Assembly: GCA_903871575.1 (NCBI GenBank)
Contig: CAIQHJ010000183.1
Span: forward strand, 1 to 40,351
Direction of reading: 5' to 3'
Length of the DNA: 40,351 nucleotides
Source of the DNA: an uncultured Bacteroidota bacterium
GTDB taxonomy: Bacteria > Bacteroidota > Bacteroidia > Chitinophagales > Chitinophagaceae
A program made the translations under genes and the position numbers. The notes under the pieces were generated by a model, which made no database searches, was not told where the DNA came from, and saw only the letters and a program-made list of their open reading frames with translations. Below are positions 27,240 to 37,071 of this stretch, piece by piece. Position 1 is the stretch's first letter; each line of letters begins with the position of its first letter.

Positions 27240-27292
27240 GATGTAGCATTCATTTAAAGACCTTTACAATGCTGCATCGTCACTAAAAGGTC
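27240..27292 (+). promoter_or_regulatory. Candidate structured RNA leader (H-type pseudoknot) upstream of rpsD
   Basis: 11-bp stem GATGTAGCATT (27240-27250)/AATGCTGCATC (27268-27278), one G-U. Loop segment GACCTTT (27259-27265) is perfectly complementary to AAAGGTC (27286-27292), 13 nt before the rpsD ATG. Confidence 0.6.
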
Positions 27293-27305
27293 ACTAAACA
27301 ACATT

Positions 27306-27911
27306 ATGGCAAGATATACAGGCCCCAAAACAAAAATCTCCCGCAGATTCGGAGAACCCATCACTGGCAATGGCAAGTGGTTAACCAAAAACAGCAATCC
27401 TCCAGGACAACATGGTGCAAACAAAAAGCGTAAAACCTTGAGTGAGTACGGTGTTCAGCTGAAAGAAAAACAAAAAGCAAAATACACATATGGTTTGCTT
27501 GAGAAACAATTCCGTAAAACATTTGAAGAAGCAGCTCGTAGAAAAGGCGTAACAGGTGAAAACTTGATTAAGTTGTTGGAAGCTCGTTTGGACAATACTG
27601 TTTTCAGAATGGGAATTGCACCAAGCCGTCAAGCTGCTCGCCAAATGGTGAGTCACAAACATATTACCGTAAACGGTGAAATTGTAAACATACCTTCATA
27701 CAGCTGTATGCCAGGTGATGTTGTTGGATTGAAAAACAAAAGTGCAGCCAATACCGCTATCACTGGTAATGTTCGTGCAAAGAATGTTAAGTTTAGCTGG
27801 TTGGATTGGAGCGAAACAGAATTGAAAGGTACGTTTATCGCTTATCCAGAAAGAGAAAGTGTTCCAGAAAATATCAAAGAACAATTGATCGTCGAGTTGT
27901 ATAGTAAGTAA
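27306..27911 (+). CDS. rpsD: 30S ribosomal protein S4
   Basis: [61 protein letters not shown]. Confidence 0.98.
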   Translation: MARYTGPKTKISRRFGEPITGNGKWLTKNSNPPGQHGANKKRKTLSEYGVQLKEKQKAKYTYGLLEKQFRKTFEEAARRKGVTGENLIKLLEARLDNTVFRMGIAPSRQAARQMVSHKHITVNGEIVNIPSYSCMPGDVVGLKNKSAANTAITGNVRAKNVKFSWLDWSETELKGTFIAYPERESVPENIKEQLIVELYSK

Positions 27912-27984
27912 TCCTGATTGTACAATTAACATAAAACCCGGACAAGCCGGCATAATCATCACCAAATAAAACAACAAAATACAA

Positions 27985-28980
27985 ATGGGCATTTTTAATT
28001 TTGTTAAACCAGATAAAATTGTTCTTCAAAAAGCAAACGATTTCGAAGCACAATTTGAATTCAGACCATTGGAGCCAGGATATGGCGTAACAATTGGCAA
28101 CGCTTTAAGAAGAGTGTTGTTGAATTCATTAGAAGGATATGCAATCATTGGAATCAATATTGCAGGCGCAGATCATGAGTTTGCAACCTTGAAAGGCATT
28201 ACTGAAGATGTTACCGAAATTATCTTGAACTTAAAGCAAGTTCGCTTCAAATCTAAATTGGATCACGAAGTGAATGTTGAGAAAGTTACCTTGTCAATCA
28301 AAAACAAAACAGAATTCAATGCAGGAATGATTGGAGAAGCTTCTCCATCTTTTGAAGTGATGAATCCTGAATTGTTGATCTGCACATTGGATAACAGCGC
28401 AAAATTTGATATCGAAATCACCATCGGAAGAGGTCGCGGTTATGTTCCTGCTGAAGATCAAAAAGAAAAAAGTTCTCATTTCGGATATATTCCTGTAGAT
28501 GCGATTTATACCCCAATTAAAAACGTGAAGTATTTAATTGAAAATACCAGGGTAGAACAACGTACGGATTTCGAAAAATTAATCATGGAAGTGATTACCG
28601 ACGGAACCATACATCCAGAAGAAGCTGTAAAACAAGCATCTCGTATCTTGATTCAACACTTGATGATCATCACAGATGAAAACATCACTTTTGATACCAA
28701 AGAAGATAAAAAAGAAGATTTAGTAGATGAGCAAACTTTACAGTTGCGCAAAATGTTGAAAACACCACTTGAAGATTTAGATCTTTCAGTTCGTGCGTTC
28801 AACTGCTTAAAAGCTGCAAAAATCAACTCACTTAGCGAATTGGTTCAATACGAACAAGAAGACTTAATGAAATTCAGAAACTTTGGTCAAAAATCTTTAA
28901 GCGAAATCGATCAGGTTTTGCACGAAAGAGGATTGAGCTTTGGAATGGATTTGAGTAAATTAAAATTAGACGACGAGTAA
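27985..28980 (+). CDS. rpoA: DNA-directed RNA polymerase alpha subunit
   Basis: FEFRPLEPGYGVTIGNALRRVLLNSLEGYAI; alpha-CTD LSVRAFNCLKAAKINSLSELVQYEQEDLMKFRNFGQKSLSEI. Confidence 0.98.
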   Translation: MGIFNFVKPDKIVLQKANDFEAQFEFRPLEPGYGVTIGNALRRVLLNSLEGYAIIGINIAGADHEFATLKGITEDVTEIILNLKQVRFKSKLDHEVNVEKVTLSIKNKTEFNAGMIGEASPSFEVMNPELLICTLDNSAKFDIEITIGRGRGYVPAEDQKEKSSHFGYIPVDAIYTPIKNVKYLIENTRVEQRTDFEKLIMEVITDGTIHPEEAVKQASRILIQHLMIITDENITFDTKEDKKEDLVDEQTLQLRKMLKTPLEDLDLSVRAFNCLKAAKINSLSELVQYEQEDLMKFRNFGQKSLSEIDQVLHERGLSFGMDLSKLKLDDE

Positions 28981-29049
28981 TATTTTCTCGTTCTATTATT
29001 CATCAAACTCTGTAATTCCTGACACGGTACAGGGTAAAAACAAAAAGTC

Positions 29050-29619
29050 ATGCGTCACGGAAACAAAAAAAACAACTTAAGCAGAACCGCTTCACACAGA
29101 AGAGCGTTGTTAATGAATTTAGGTTGCCAGTTGATTACTTACAAAAGAATCACTACAACATTGGCTAAAGCTAAAGCATTGCGCACGTATATCGAGCCAT
29201 TGATTACAAAAACAAAAGCTACCGAAAGCAAAGAAGTAATCATGCACAATCACCGTATCGTTTTCAGTTATTTGAATGATAAGGCAGCCGTTAAAGAATT
29301 ATTTACTGTTGTTGCTCCAAAAGTAGCAGATCGTCCGGGAGGTTATACCCGCATCATCAAGCTTGGCGCTCGTACAGGTGATAACGCTGAAATTGCAATG
29401 ATTGAATTGGTTGACTTTAACGAAATCTACGGCAATTCAATCGGAGAAGCCGGCGAAGCAGTTAAAAAGACACGTCGCTCTGGGTCTAAGAAAAAAGCTA
29501 CAGCTGATGCTGCTGTTGTTGCAGAAGCATCTACAACAAATGAAACGCCAGCAATAGATGATGCTCCAGATACTACCGCTTCAACTGATGCAGAAGAAAC
29601 ACCAACTACTGAAGCATAA
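29050..29619 (+). CDS. rplQ: 50S ribosomal protein L17 with C-terminal extension
   Basis: [53 protein letters not shown]; Ala/Thr/Asp/Glu-rich tail. Confidence 0.96.
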   Translation: MRHGNKKNNLSRTASHRRALLMNLGCQLITYKRITTTLAKAKALRTYIEPLITKTKATESKEVIMHNHRIVFSYLNDKAAVKELFTVVAPKVADRPGGYTRIIKLGARTGDNAEIAMIELVDFNEIYGNSIGEAGEAVKKTRRSGSKKKATADAAVVAEASTTNETPAIDDAPDTTASTDAEETPTTEA

Positions 29620-29640
29620 TATGCAAATGGTTAACAATAT

Positions 29641-29668
29641 GCCCCGATATTTTTCGGGGCTTTTTTTT
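29641..29668 (+). terminator. Rho-independent terminator of the alpha operon
   Basis: gccccg-atattttt-cggggc followed by tttttttt. Confidence 0.93.
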
Positions 29669-29721
29669 GATTTATTTTTATTAATTCCTTGAGTTTACTT
29701 TCTTTGCAAAACAATTCATCA

Positions 29722-30828
29722 ATGGAAAATCTAACACAACAAAAAGCCATACTCGTTCTAGAAGATGGCACCGTTATTCAAGGCAAAGCTTTTGGAAAAA
29801 TAGGTACAGCAACTGGAGAAATTTGCTTCAATACTGGCATGACCGGATACCAAGAAGTATTTACTGATCCAAGTTACACAGGTCAGGTACTGATCATGAA
29901 CAATGTACACATTGGCAATTATGGAACAAACACCACTGATGTGGAAAGTGGGAAAGTAACCGTTAAAGCAGTTATTGGAAGAAATTTGGAAAGCAAATTC
30001 AGTCGTTTTTTAGCAACGCAATCTTTACAACAATATTTCGAAGCAGAAGGTATTGTTGCGATTGATGGGGTAGATACCAGAGCCTTGGTTACCCATGTTA
30101 GAATCAAAGGTGCCATGAATTGCATTATATCCTCTGCAACAGATGATATCGAAAGTTTAAAAGAAACACTTCAAAAAGTGCCTTCTATGAACGGTTTGGA
30201 ATTGGCAACAACCGTGAGCACTCAAACCGCATACACCTTGGGAAATGATCAAAGTCAAATTAGAATTGCTGTTTTAGACTTGGGAGTTAAACAACATATT
30301 TTATCATGCTTAGTAGAAAGGGGCGCTTATTTGAAAGTGTTTAATGCCAACACCACATTTTCTGAATTAATGAGCTTTCAACCCAATGGTATTTTCATCA
30401 GCAATGGGCCTGGTGATCCTGCACCATTGAACTTTGCCATCGATACTGTAAAACAAGCATTGAATGCCAATTTGCCGCTGTTTGGAATTTGCCTGGGACA
30501 TCAATTATTGGCATTGGCGAATGATATTCCTACTTTTAAAATGCATCATGGACACCGCGGTTTGAACCATCCAGTAAAAAATATCATAACAGGAAAATCA
30601 GAAATTACAACACAAAATCACGGTTTTGGTGTTGATCCAGATGCTGTAAAAAACAATCCTAATATCGAAATAACGCATGTTAATTTAAACGACGATAGCA
30701 TTGAAGGTATTCGCGTAAAAGATAAGCAAGCGTTTTCTGTACAATATCATCCAGAAGCAACGCCCGGGCCGCACGACAGTAGATATTTGTTTGATCAATT
30801 TATTGAAATGATTACTACTTCAAATTAA
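29722..30828 (+). CDS. carA: Carbamoyl-phosphate synthase small subunit
   Basis: AILVLEDGTVIQGKAFGKIGTATGEICFNTGMTGYQEVFTDPSYTGQ; class I GATase FGICLGHQLLALA. ATG at 29722 preferred over 29689. Confidence 0.96.
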   Translation: MENLTQQKAILVLEDGTVIQGKAFGKIGTATGEICFNTGMTGYQEVFTDPSYTGQVLIMNNVHIGNYGTNTTDVESGKVTVKAVIGRNLESKFSRFLATQSLQQYFEAEGIVAIDGVDTRALVTHVRIKGAMNCIISSATDDIESLKETLQKVPSMNGLELATTVSTQTAYTLGNDQSQIRIAVLDLGVKQHILSCLVERGAYLKVFNANTTFSELMSFQPNGIFISNGPGDPAPLNFAIDTVKQALNANLPLFGICLGHQLLALANDIPTFKMHHGHRGLNHPVKNIITGKSEITTQNHGFGVDPDAVKNNPNIEITHVNLNDDSIEGIRVKDKQAFSVQYHPEATPGPHDSRYLFDQFIEMITTSN

Positions 30829-30926
30829 ATTTTTTATCTTTTCTCTTATAAGGTCCATCCATAATAACGCAATAACCATTGCCGATAAACCGTTGGGCAA
30901 GTCTTTTGACCAATAAAACCTTGAAC

Positions 30927-31343
30927 ATGAAAATTGCAATCATCAATGGTCCCAACCTTAACCTATTGGGAAACAGAGAAAATGAAATATATGGATCTCA
31001 AAGTTTTGAATCCTATTTTCAACAAATGCAATTGAAATACGATCATGTTGAATTCAGCTATTTTCAAAGCAATGTAGAAGGTGAAATTATCAATGAATTG
31101 CAAAAGGTAGGAAATGAGTGTCATGGTATCATTCTTAATCCGGGTGGATATACGCACACTTCTGTGGCAATAGGCGATACATTGGCAGCTATTTCGGCCA
31201 AAGTTATAGAAGTACACATTTCCAATATTTTTGAAAGAGAAGAATTTCGCAAACTGTCTTATGTTTCTGCAAAAGCAAAAGGTGTAATCAGCGGACTAGG
31301 GTTGCGCGGTTATGAATTGGCATTGCAATATTTTATAGAATAA
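30927..31343 (+). CDS. aroQ: Type II 3-dehydroquinate dehydratase
   Basis: MKIAIINGPNLNLLGNRENEIYG; SNVEGEIINELQ; ILNPGGYTHTSVAIGDTL; VHISNIFEREEFR. Start set at 30927. Confidence 0.95.
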   Translation: MKIAIINGPNLNLLGNRENEIYGSQSFESYFQQMQLKYDHVEFSYFQSNVEGEIINELQKVGNECHGIILNPGGYTHTSVAIGDTLAAISAKVIEVHISNIFEREEFRKLSYVSAKAKGVISGLGLRGYELALQYFIE

Positions 31344-31346
31344 CCA

Positions 31347-33467
31347 TTACAACTTCCATTTCTTTACCAATGCAAGTGTTTGTTTTTTGTACGTCGCCAT
31401 TTCTGCTATTTGTTCCTTGATGAACTGATTGTCTTCCAATTTTCCAATTACATTGTTCATTTCCTCATTGTTTTCATACACCATTTTTCTATACGGATTG
31501 CTGTAGTCTTTGGCTCTGGCCGTTTCAATTCCTTTGGTCATCCACTCTTTTATGGCAATGGCATCGGTTAGTAGTGATTTTAATGTAGCAGCTGTGAAGC
31601 TGTTCTTATTGATTTGATAAAGTTCTGTGAGACTACTGATGGCATGTGTCAGTTTATCATTAGAATAGTTAGTTGATTGTGTTTGATAAAACTGGTGAAT
31701 GGCATCCCAACTTTTAATTTTATTGTTTTTGATGCCCTTGTGTAATTTCGTAATCTCATCTGATTGAATCAATTGTCCTCCAATATTGATCCATGTTGTC
31801 CGTGTTTTTTTAATTTGTATGGATGATTGCAATGCATCAAAGTCTTTTATTTTGTGTGATGCAATATGTTTCAGCAATTGATTGGCCGCATACACTTTTA
31901 TCATTTCTTCAAAAGTGCGTATAGATTGAGCGACTTTTGTGATGACAATTTTTCGCTGACTGTTTTCCCATCCGGTAATTTCCGCCTCGCCTTTTTCGTT
32001 GACGGTTAATTGTTTTAAAATAGCAAGTGCATCAAATATTTCATTGATGGTATCTGGCGCTAAATAATCAAATTCCAAGTGTTGTGCTTTTTGCAAACGT
32101 TTGTCTCGATCTTCATATTTCCAAGCATTTCTTGCCAATGCATACATGTTGTACATAAACCAGTAAGCAGGCATCACCACCAATCTGTCGTTGGCGAGGT
32201 CGTTGCTAATTAAGCAGAAAGGAATGGGGATATTGAGTTCTGCAGAATAATCACCTTTTGCAATGATGCAAAAAGAAGCGAATTTGGAATTGTGTTTCAA
32301 ACTTACGCATAAGCCAGGCCAAAAACCTCTACCAGCTACAATTTCGCCATCTGCACTTCTACTGTTGTGGTTACTGCCAATTGTAGCGCCTGCAGCAATG
32401 TTGCTTTGTCCCATGATCAGCGAAGCACACAAAAAAGAGTTGTTGTGGTGTTGTTCGTGCGCAGGGAAAATTAAGCTGTTCAATACTTCACAGCAAGAAA
32501 TGGTGGAGTTGTTTCCAAGATAGGCGTTAATCAATCTGGCGCCGTATTTCAATTGGGAGTGAGAGGCAACAATAAATCGAACGGCTTTTACACCGTAAAA
32601 AATTCGGCATCCATAACCAATTATTCCGTTTACCAATTCACAGCCTTCGCCAATTTGCGATTTTCTTTCTGCATCGCTATTGATGGTAATGTTCTTCAAT
32701 TTGTTAGCACCTTTGATATAAGCATCTGCACCAATCAATGTATCCTTGATGATTTTGCAATTTTTTATAATGGTTCGTGTGCCTATTCTTCCATAAAAAC
32801 CTCTTCTGTGATCAAATTTTTTATCTGCTAATTCCGTGAATTTTTGCATCAACAAATCATCGCCTCTGTATTTACTCCACATAAAAACATCGCCAGCAAG
32901 CATGCCGTCAAAAGGGATGATTTTTCTTCCGCCGTTTTCATTGCATACTTCAATTCCCATGCGTTGCTTTTCATCTAATTCACCTTCTTTTAAAATGCCA
33001 TTACCAAACTTTGCTTTGTCTGTGGTAGCAATTTCATTCACATTGGCAATCATTACATCATCTTCAATAATGTAGTGACTCAAGTAATTGACATTGTCTA
33101 TGCAAACGTGATTCCCTAGATCGCAGCTGATGATGGTGCTGTTGTAAATACCTTCGGGCATTTTGAAATTGTGAAACTCGTGGTACAAAGGAGAGAGGTT
33201 GCCAATTCGAACTAGTCCATAAAATGTGCAATTTTTAACCAAGGCCGTATTGAATTTTTTGGAGACCAAAACATCATTCCAATTATCGCAATGGTTTCCA
33301 TTTTGCAACAACACTTGAATTTGTTTCTCGGTTAAAGAGAAATATTGCTGTGTAGTTTGGAGCTGTGCGTTTCTAAGGTAATATTCGTTTTTTCCTTTGG
33401 GAAGGTATTTTGATTCAATAAAATTATATCCAATTTCTGCTACAGGGAATTTATTGATGATGTTCAT
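31347..33467 (-). CDS. DUF4954 family protein (left-handed beta-helix / hexapeptide-repeat-like)
   Basis: Long run of hexapeptide-like turns (e.g. 'IKNCKIIKDTLIGADAYIKGANKLKNITINSDAERKSQIGEGCELVNGIIGYGCRI'). Start set at MNIINKFPVAEIGYNFIESKYLP (33467). Confidence 0.78.
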   Translation of the reverse strand: MNIINKFPVAEIGYNFIESKYLPKGKNEYYLRNAQLQTTQQYFSLTEKQIQVLLQNGNHCDNWNDVLVSKKFNTALVKNCTFYGLVRIGNLSPLYHEFHNFKMPEGIYNSTIISCDLGNHVCIDNVNYLSHYIIEDDVMIANVNEIATTDKAKFGNGILKEGELDEKQRMGIEVCNENGGRKIIPFDGMLAGDVFMWSKYRGDDLLMQKFTELADKKFDHRRGFYGRIGTRTIIKNCKIIKDTLIGADAYIKGANKLKNITINSDAERKSQIGEGCELVNGIIGYGCRIFYGVKAVRFIVASHSQLKYGARLINAYLGNNSTISCCEVLNSLIFPAHEQHHNNSFLCASLIMGQSNIAAGATIGSNHNSRSADGEIVAGRGFWPGLCVSLKHNSKFASFCIIAKGDYSAELNIPIPFCLISNDLANDRLVVMPAYWFMYNMYALARNAWKYEDRDKRLQKAQHLEFDYLAPDTINEIFDALAILKQLTVNEKGEAEITGWENSQRKIVITKVAQSIRTFEEMIKVYAANQLLKHIASHKIKDFDALQSSIQIKKTRTTWINIGGQLIQSDEITKLHKGIKNNKIKSWDAIHQFYQTQSTNYSNDKLTHAISSLTELYQINKNSFTAATLKSLLTDAIAIKEWMTKGIETARAKDYSNPYRKMVYENNEEMNNVIGKLEDNQFIKEQIAEMATYKKQTLALVKKWKL

Positions 33468-33594
33468 TTTTGGTAATGCTTGTCTTTTGATAAATAATAA
33501 GCTCAATCACTGCGTTTAGGAAGGTACAAAATTCAACAGAATTTCATTTGAATTTAAATAAAAATTTCCGTTTTCATTTGTGTTGGTATTGAAA

Positions 33595-33625
33595 GAAAAG
33601 GCAGTGAAATTCACTGCCTTTTTAT
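33595..33625 (-). terminator. Terminator of glmS
   Basis: aaaaggcagtga-aat-tcactgcctttt inverted repeat just past the glmS stop. Confidence 0.85.
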
Positions 33626-35464
33626 TTATTCTACGGTTACGCTTTTTGCTAAATTTCTGGGTTTATCTACATCAATACCTTTTGCAACACCAACATAATA
33701 TGACAACAATTGCAATGGGATAACAGTAAGTATTGGCGCAATCAGTTCATCTGCAGGAGGAATAGCAAAAGAATCGTTACTCAATTCAGGGCTAGTTGTA
33801 TCGCCTTCTGTATAGATGGAAATGATTTTTCCTTTTCTGGCTTTTATTTCTTGCATATTGCTCACGATTTTTTCGTGATAAGGATCTTTGGTTGCAATGA
33901 AAACAACGGGTAAGTTTTCGTCAACCAAGGCAATTGGACCGTGTTTCATTTCTGCGGCGGGATAGCCTTCTGCATGTATGTAAGAGATTTCTTTTAGTTT
34001 CAAAGCGCCTTCTAGGGCAACTGGAAAATTGTAGCCTCTACCTAAGAAAAGGAAATCAGTAGCGTCTTTGTATTTTTCGGCTATGGCTTTGATGTCGGCT
34101 GCATTTTTTAAAATGGCTTCTACTTTTTCAGGAATTTGTTCCAATTCGAGCAAGAGGTTGTTGTATCGTTCTGCGGTGATGGTGCCTTTGTGTTTGGCAA
34201 TGTTTAATGCAACCATCATGAGTACAGCCAATTGGCCGGTGAATGCTTTTGTGGAAGCAACACCAATCTCTGGACCGGCATGTGTGTATGCACCAGCGTT
34301 AGAAATTCTGGCGATGGATGAACCAACTGCATTAACTACACCAAAAATAAATGCTCCATTTTCTTTTGCTTTTTCAAGCGCAACCAATGTATCGGCGGTT
34401 TCTCCACTTTGAGAAATAGCTATGATTACATCGCCTTTGTTTACGATTGGGTTTCTGTATCTAAATTCAGAGGCGTATTCCACTTCAACAGGAATTCTAC
34501 ACAATTCTTCAATTATATATTCTGCCACCAAACCTGCATGCCAGCTGGTTCCGCAAGCAACAATCATGATGCGGTTGGCGTTCATGATTTGCTCAATGTT
34601 TAAATCAACTCCGCTCATTCTGATGCTGCCTTCTTTGGCGTCTAATCTTCCGCGTAAGCAATCAAAAATGGTGCTGGGTTGTTCATAAATTTCCTTCAAC
34701 ATGAAATGGTCGTAACCACCTTTTTCTATTGCCGCCAATTCCATGTCTAATTTCGTAATAAAGGGTGTGATTTTTTCGTTGCCCAGGTTTTTTAAAATTA
34801 ACTCATCTGGTTTAACAATCGCCAATTCATAATCATTTACATACACAACTTCTTTGGTGTATTCAATAATTGGAGATGCATCGCTGGCCAGAAAATGTTC
34901 ACCTTTTCCAATACCAATCACCAGCGGACTTCCTTTTCTAGCGGCGATGATGGTATCTGGATTGTCTTGTTCAATCAATAAAATACAATATGCTCCGGTA
35001 ACTCTTTTTAACGCAATGCGAATGGCATCTTCTAAACTACAGTCGTTGTTGTTTTTGATGTCTTCAATAAAGTTGAGTAAAACTTCAGTATCGGTATCGC
35101 TTTTAAATTCGTAACCTTTGTTAACCAGCTCTTGTTTGATCAATGCATAGTTTTCGATAATGCCGTTGTGAATCATGGCAATTTTTCCACTTTTGGAAGC
35201 ATGTGGATGAGCATTGCGATCGCTTGGTTCGCCGTGGGTAGCCCATCGTGTATGACCAATTCCGATTTGTGCATCGATATTTTCTCCAATCATGGATTCT
35301 TCCAATTCGGCAACTTTTCCTTTTTTCTTGTAAACATTGAGAACGCCATCTTTCAAAAGCGCAACACCGCTAGAGTCGTACCCTCTATATTCTAATCTTT
35401 TTAAGCCTTTAAGTATTACCGGATAAGCTTTTCTTGAACCGGTATATCCAACTATTCCACACAT
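33626..35464 (-). CDS. glmS: Glutamine-fructose-6-phosphate aminotransferase (isomerizing)
   Basis: MCGIVGYTGSRKAYPVILKGLKRLEYRGYDSSGVAL; VACGTSWHAGL; AISQSGETADTL; C-terminal LAKSVTVE. Confidence 0.98.
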   Translation of the reverse strand: MCGIVGYTGSRKAYPVILKGLKRLEYRGYDSSGVALLKDGVLNVYKKKGKVAELEESMIGENIDAQIGIGHTRWATHGEPSDRNAHPHASKSGKIAMIHNGIIENYALIKQELVNKGYEFKSDTDTEVLLNFIEDIKNNNDCSLEDAIRIALKRVTGAYCILLIEQDNPDTIIAARKGSPLVIGIGKGEHFLASDASPIIEYTKEVVYVNDYELAIVKPDELILKNLGNEKITPFITKLDMELAAIEKGGYDHFMLKEIYEQPSTIFDCLRGRLDAKEGSIRMSGVDLNIEQIMNANRIMIVACGTSWHAGLVAEYIIEELCRIPVEVEYASEFRYRNPIVNKGDVIIAISQSGETADTLVALEKAKENGAFIFGVVNAVGSSIARISNAGAYTHAGPEIGVASTKAFTGQLAVLMMVALNIAKHKGTITAERYNNLLLELEQIPEKVEAILKNAADIKAIAEKYKDATDFLFLGRGYNFPVALEGALKLKEISYIHAEGYPAAEMKHGPIALVDENLPVVFIATKDPYHEKIVSNMQEIKARKGKIISIYTEGDTTSPELSNDSFAIPPADELIAPILTVIPLQLLSYYVGVAKGIDVDKPRNLAKSVTVE

Positions 35465-35592
35465 AATATAAAAATTATTTTATTACAAGATGAGTATGAA
35501 ATATCAATCGAAAGCACAACTGCCTCAATTTCATATTTCTATGGCACAAGTTAATAATTAAAAATCTAAAATCTAAATTATCAAATTGGAAA

Positions 35593-36984
35593 TTACAGCA
35601 TGATGCCTTTTAAAAATAGGTAAGCAACAGAAAAATAAATTACGATTCCAGTTACATCTACCAAGGTGGCCACAAAGGGTGCGGAAGATGCTGCAGGATC
35701 TAGTTTGCATCTTTTTAAAATGATGGGCAACATCGAGCCCATCAAGCTTCCCCATAAAACGATTCCAATCAACGAAAAGAAAATGGTTAAGGCCAACAAA
35801 TTCCAGTGTTCTCCATAATTGAAAATGTGTAAATTTTGCCAGATGATGATTCTCAAGAAACCAATGCTACCCAGGATTAAACCCAGTAGAAAGCCGGTGA
35901 TGATTTCTCTTCTCATTACCCTCCACCAATCTGAAATGGTGAGTTCACCCAATGCCATGGCTTGGATGATTAGGGTTGAAGCCTGAGAACCGCTGTTGCC
36001 TCCGCTGCTCATTATTAAGGGGATGAACAAAGCCAATACGGTAGCAGATTCTATTTCATGTTGAAAAAATTGCATAGCAGAGGCGGTCAGCATTTCACTT
36101 AAAAATAAGATGATCAACCAACCAACTCTTTTTTTCAAAAGCTTGAGCAGGTGAATATCCAAATAGGGTTCATCCAATGCCTCGGTACCTCCAATTTTTT
36201 GAATGTCTTCACTAAATTCTTCATTGGCAATCCAGAGCACATCATCGATGGTGATGATGCCCAGTAGTACATTGTGTTCGTCGGTAACAGGTAAGGCTAC
36301 CCGATTATTCATTTTGAATGCTTCGTTGGCTAATTCCTGATCGTCGTGGGCATGCAACGAAATAAATCTTTCATCCATGAGTTCATTTACTTTGGCATCC
36401 GGAGATGCAAGTATGATATCGCGAATACGAATGTCATCCAATAATTCACCTTTGTAATTGATTACATAAATCACATCAACAGTTTCACTATTGGTTCCAA
36501 ATCTTCTGATGGTGTCTAAAACTTCTTTTACTGTATTGTATTCGTACACATAAACATAGTCGGGGTTCATCAATCGGCCTACACTATTTTCGGGGTAACC
36601 CATCAATTCGAGGGTTATTTTTCTTTCTTCCGGATTTAAAGTTTTGATGAGTTCGCGCACAACGCTATTGGGCAATACTTCTAAAAAGGCCACACGGTCA
36701 TCAGCTGGCAATTCATTGAGTAATTCGGCTGATTTGAAAGGTGGTAAGTCTTTAATGATTTTTTTTTGCTCGTTGGGATCTAATATTTTAAATACGCCAA
36801 CAGCCCGATGAATGGATAAATGAGAAATGATTTGAGATTCAAAATCAGGATTTTCGTAAATAAGGTCTGCAACATCACTGATGTTTTGGTCGTTTAGAAA
36901 TTCCTGTATGGTGAGTTTGTCCTCAGAAGCTATCACCTCTTCAAACTGATCTTGTAAAGAGATATCGTCCATTTCTAATGCCAT
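35593..36984 (-). CDS. mgtE: Magnesium transporter MgtE
   Basis: N-domain LPADDRVAFLEVLP..., CBS region LPVTDEHNVLLGIITIDDVL, TM region IPLIMSSGGNSGSQASTLIIQAMALGEL. Confidence 0.95.
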   Translation of the reverse strand: MALEMDDISLQDQFEEVIASEDKLTIQEFLNDQNISDVADLIYENPDFESQIISHLSIHRAVGVFKILDPNEQKKIIKDLPPFKSAELLNELPADDRVAFLEVLPNSVVRELIKTLNPEERKITLELMGYPENSVGRLMNPDYVYVYEYNTVKEVLDTIRRFGTNSETVDVIYVINYKGELLDDIRIRDIILASPDAKVNELMDERFISLHAHDDQELANEAFKMNNRVALPVTDEHNVLLGIITIDDVLWIANEEFSEDIQKIGGTEALDEPYLDIHLLKLLKKRVGWLIILFLSEMLTASAMQFFQHEIESATVLALFIPLIMSSGGNSGSQASTLIIQAMALGELTISDWWRVMRREIITGFLLGLILGSIGFLRIIIWQNLHIFNYGEHWNLLALTIFFSLIGIVLWGSLMGSMLPIILKRCKLDPAASSAPFVATLVDVTGIVIYFSVAYLFLKGIML

Positions 36985-37071
36985 AACGCAGACAATTTAC
37001 CTAAATAAAACAATGCTGAATGCTGTAATTTCGTATTGCGTTGTAAATTAGTTTTTTATTGCGATTAAAAT

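Noticed and set aside
35465-35592. Possible glmS ribozyme upstream of glmS
   Set aside because: No ribozyme core recognisable, and the class is typical of Firmicutes rather than Bacteroidetes.
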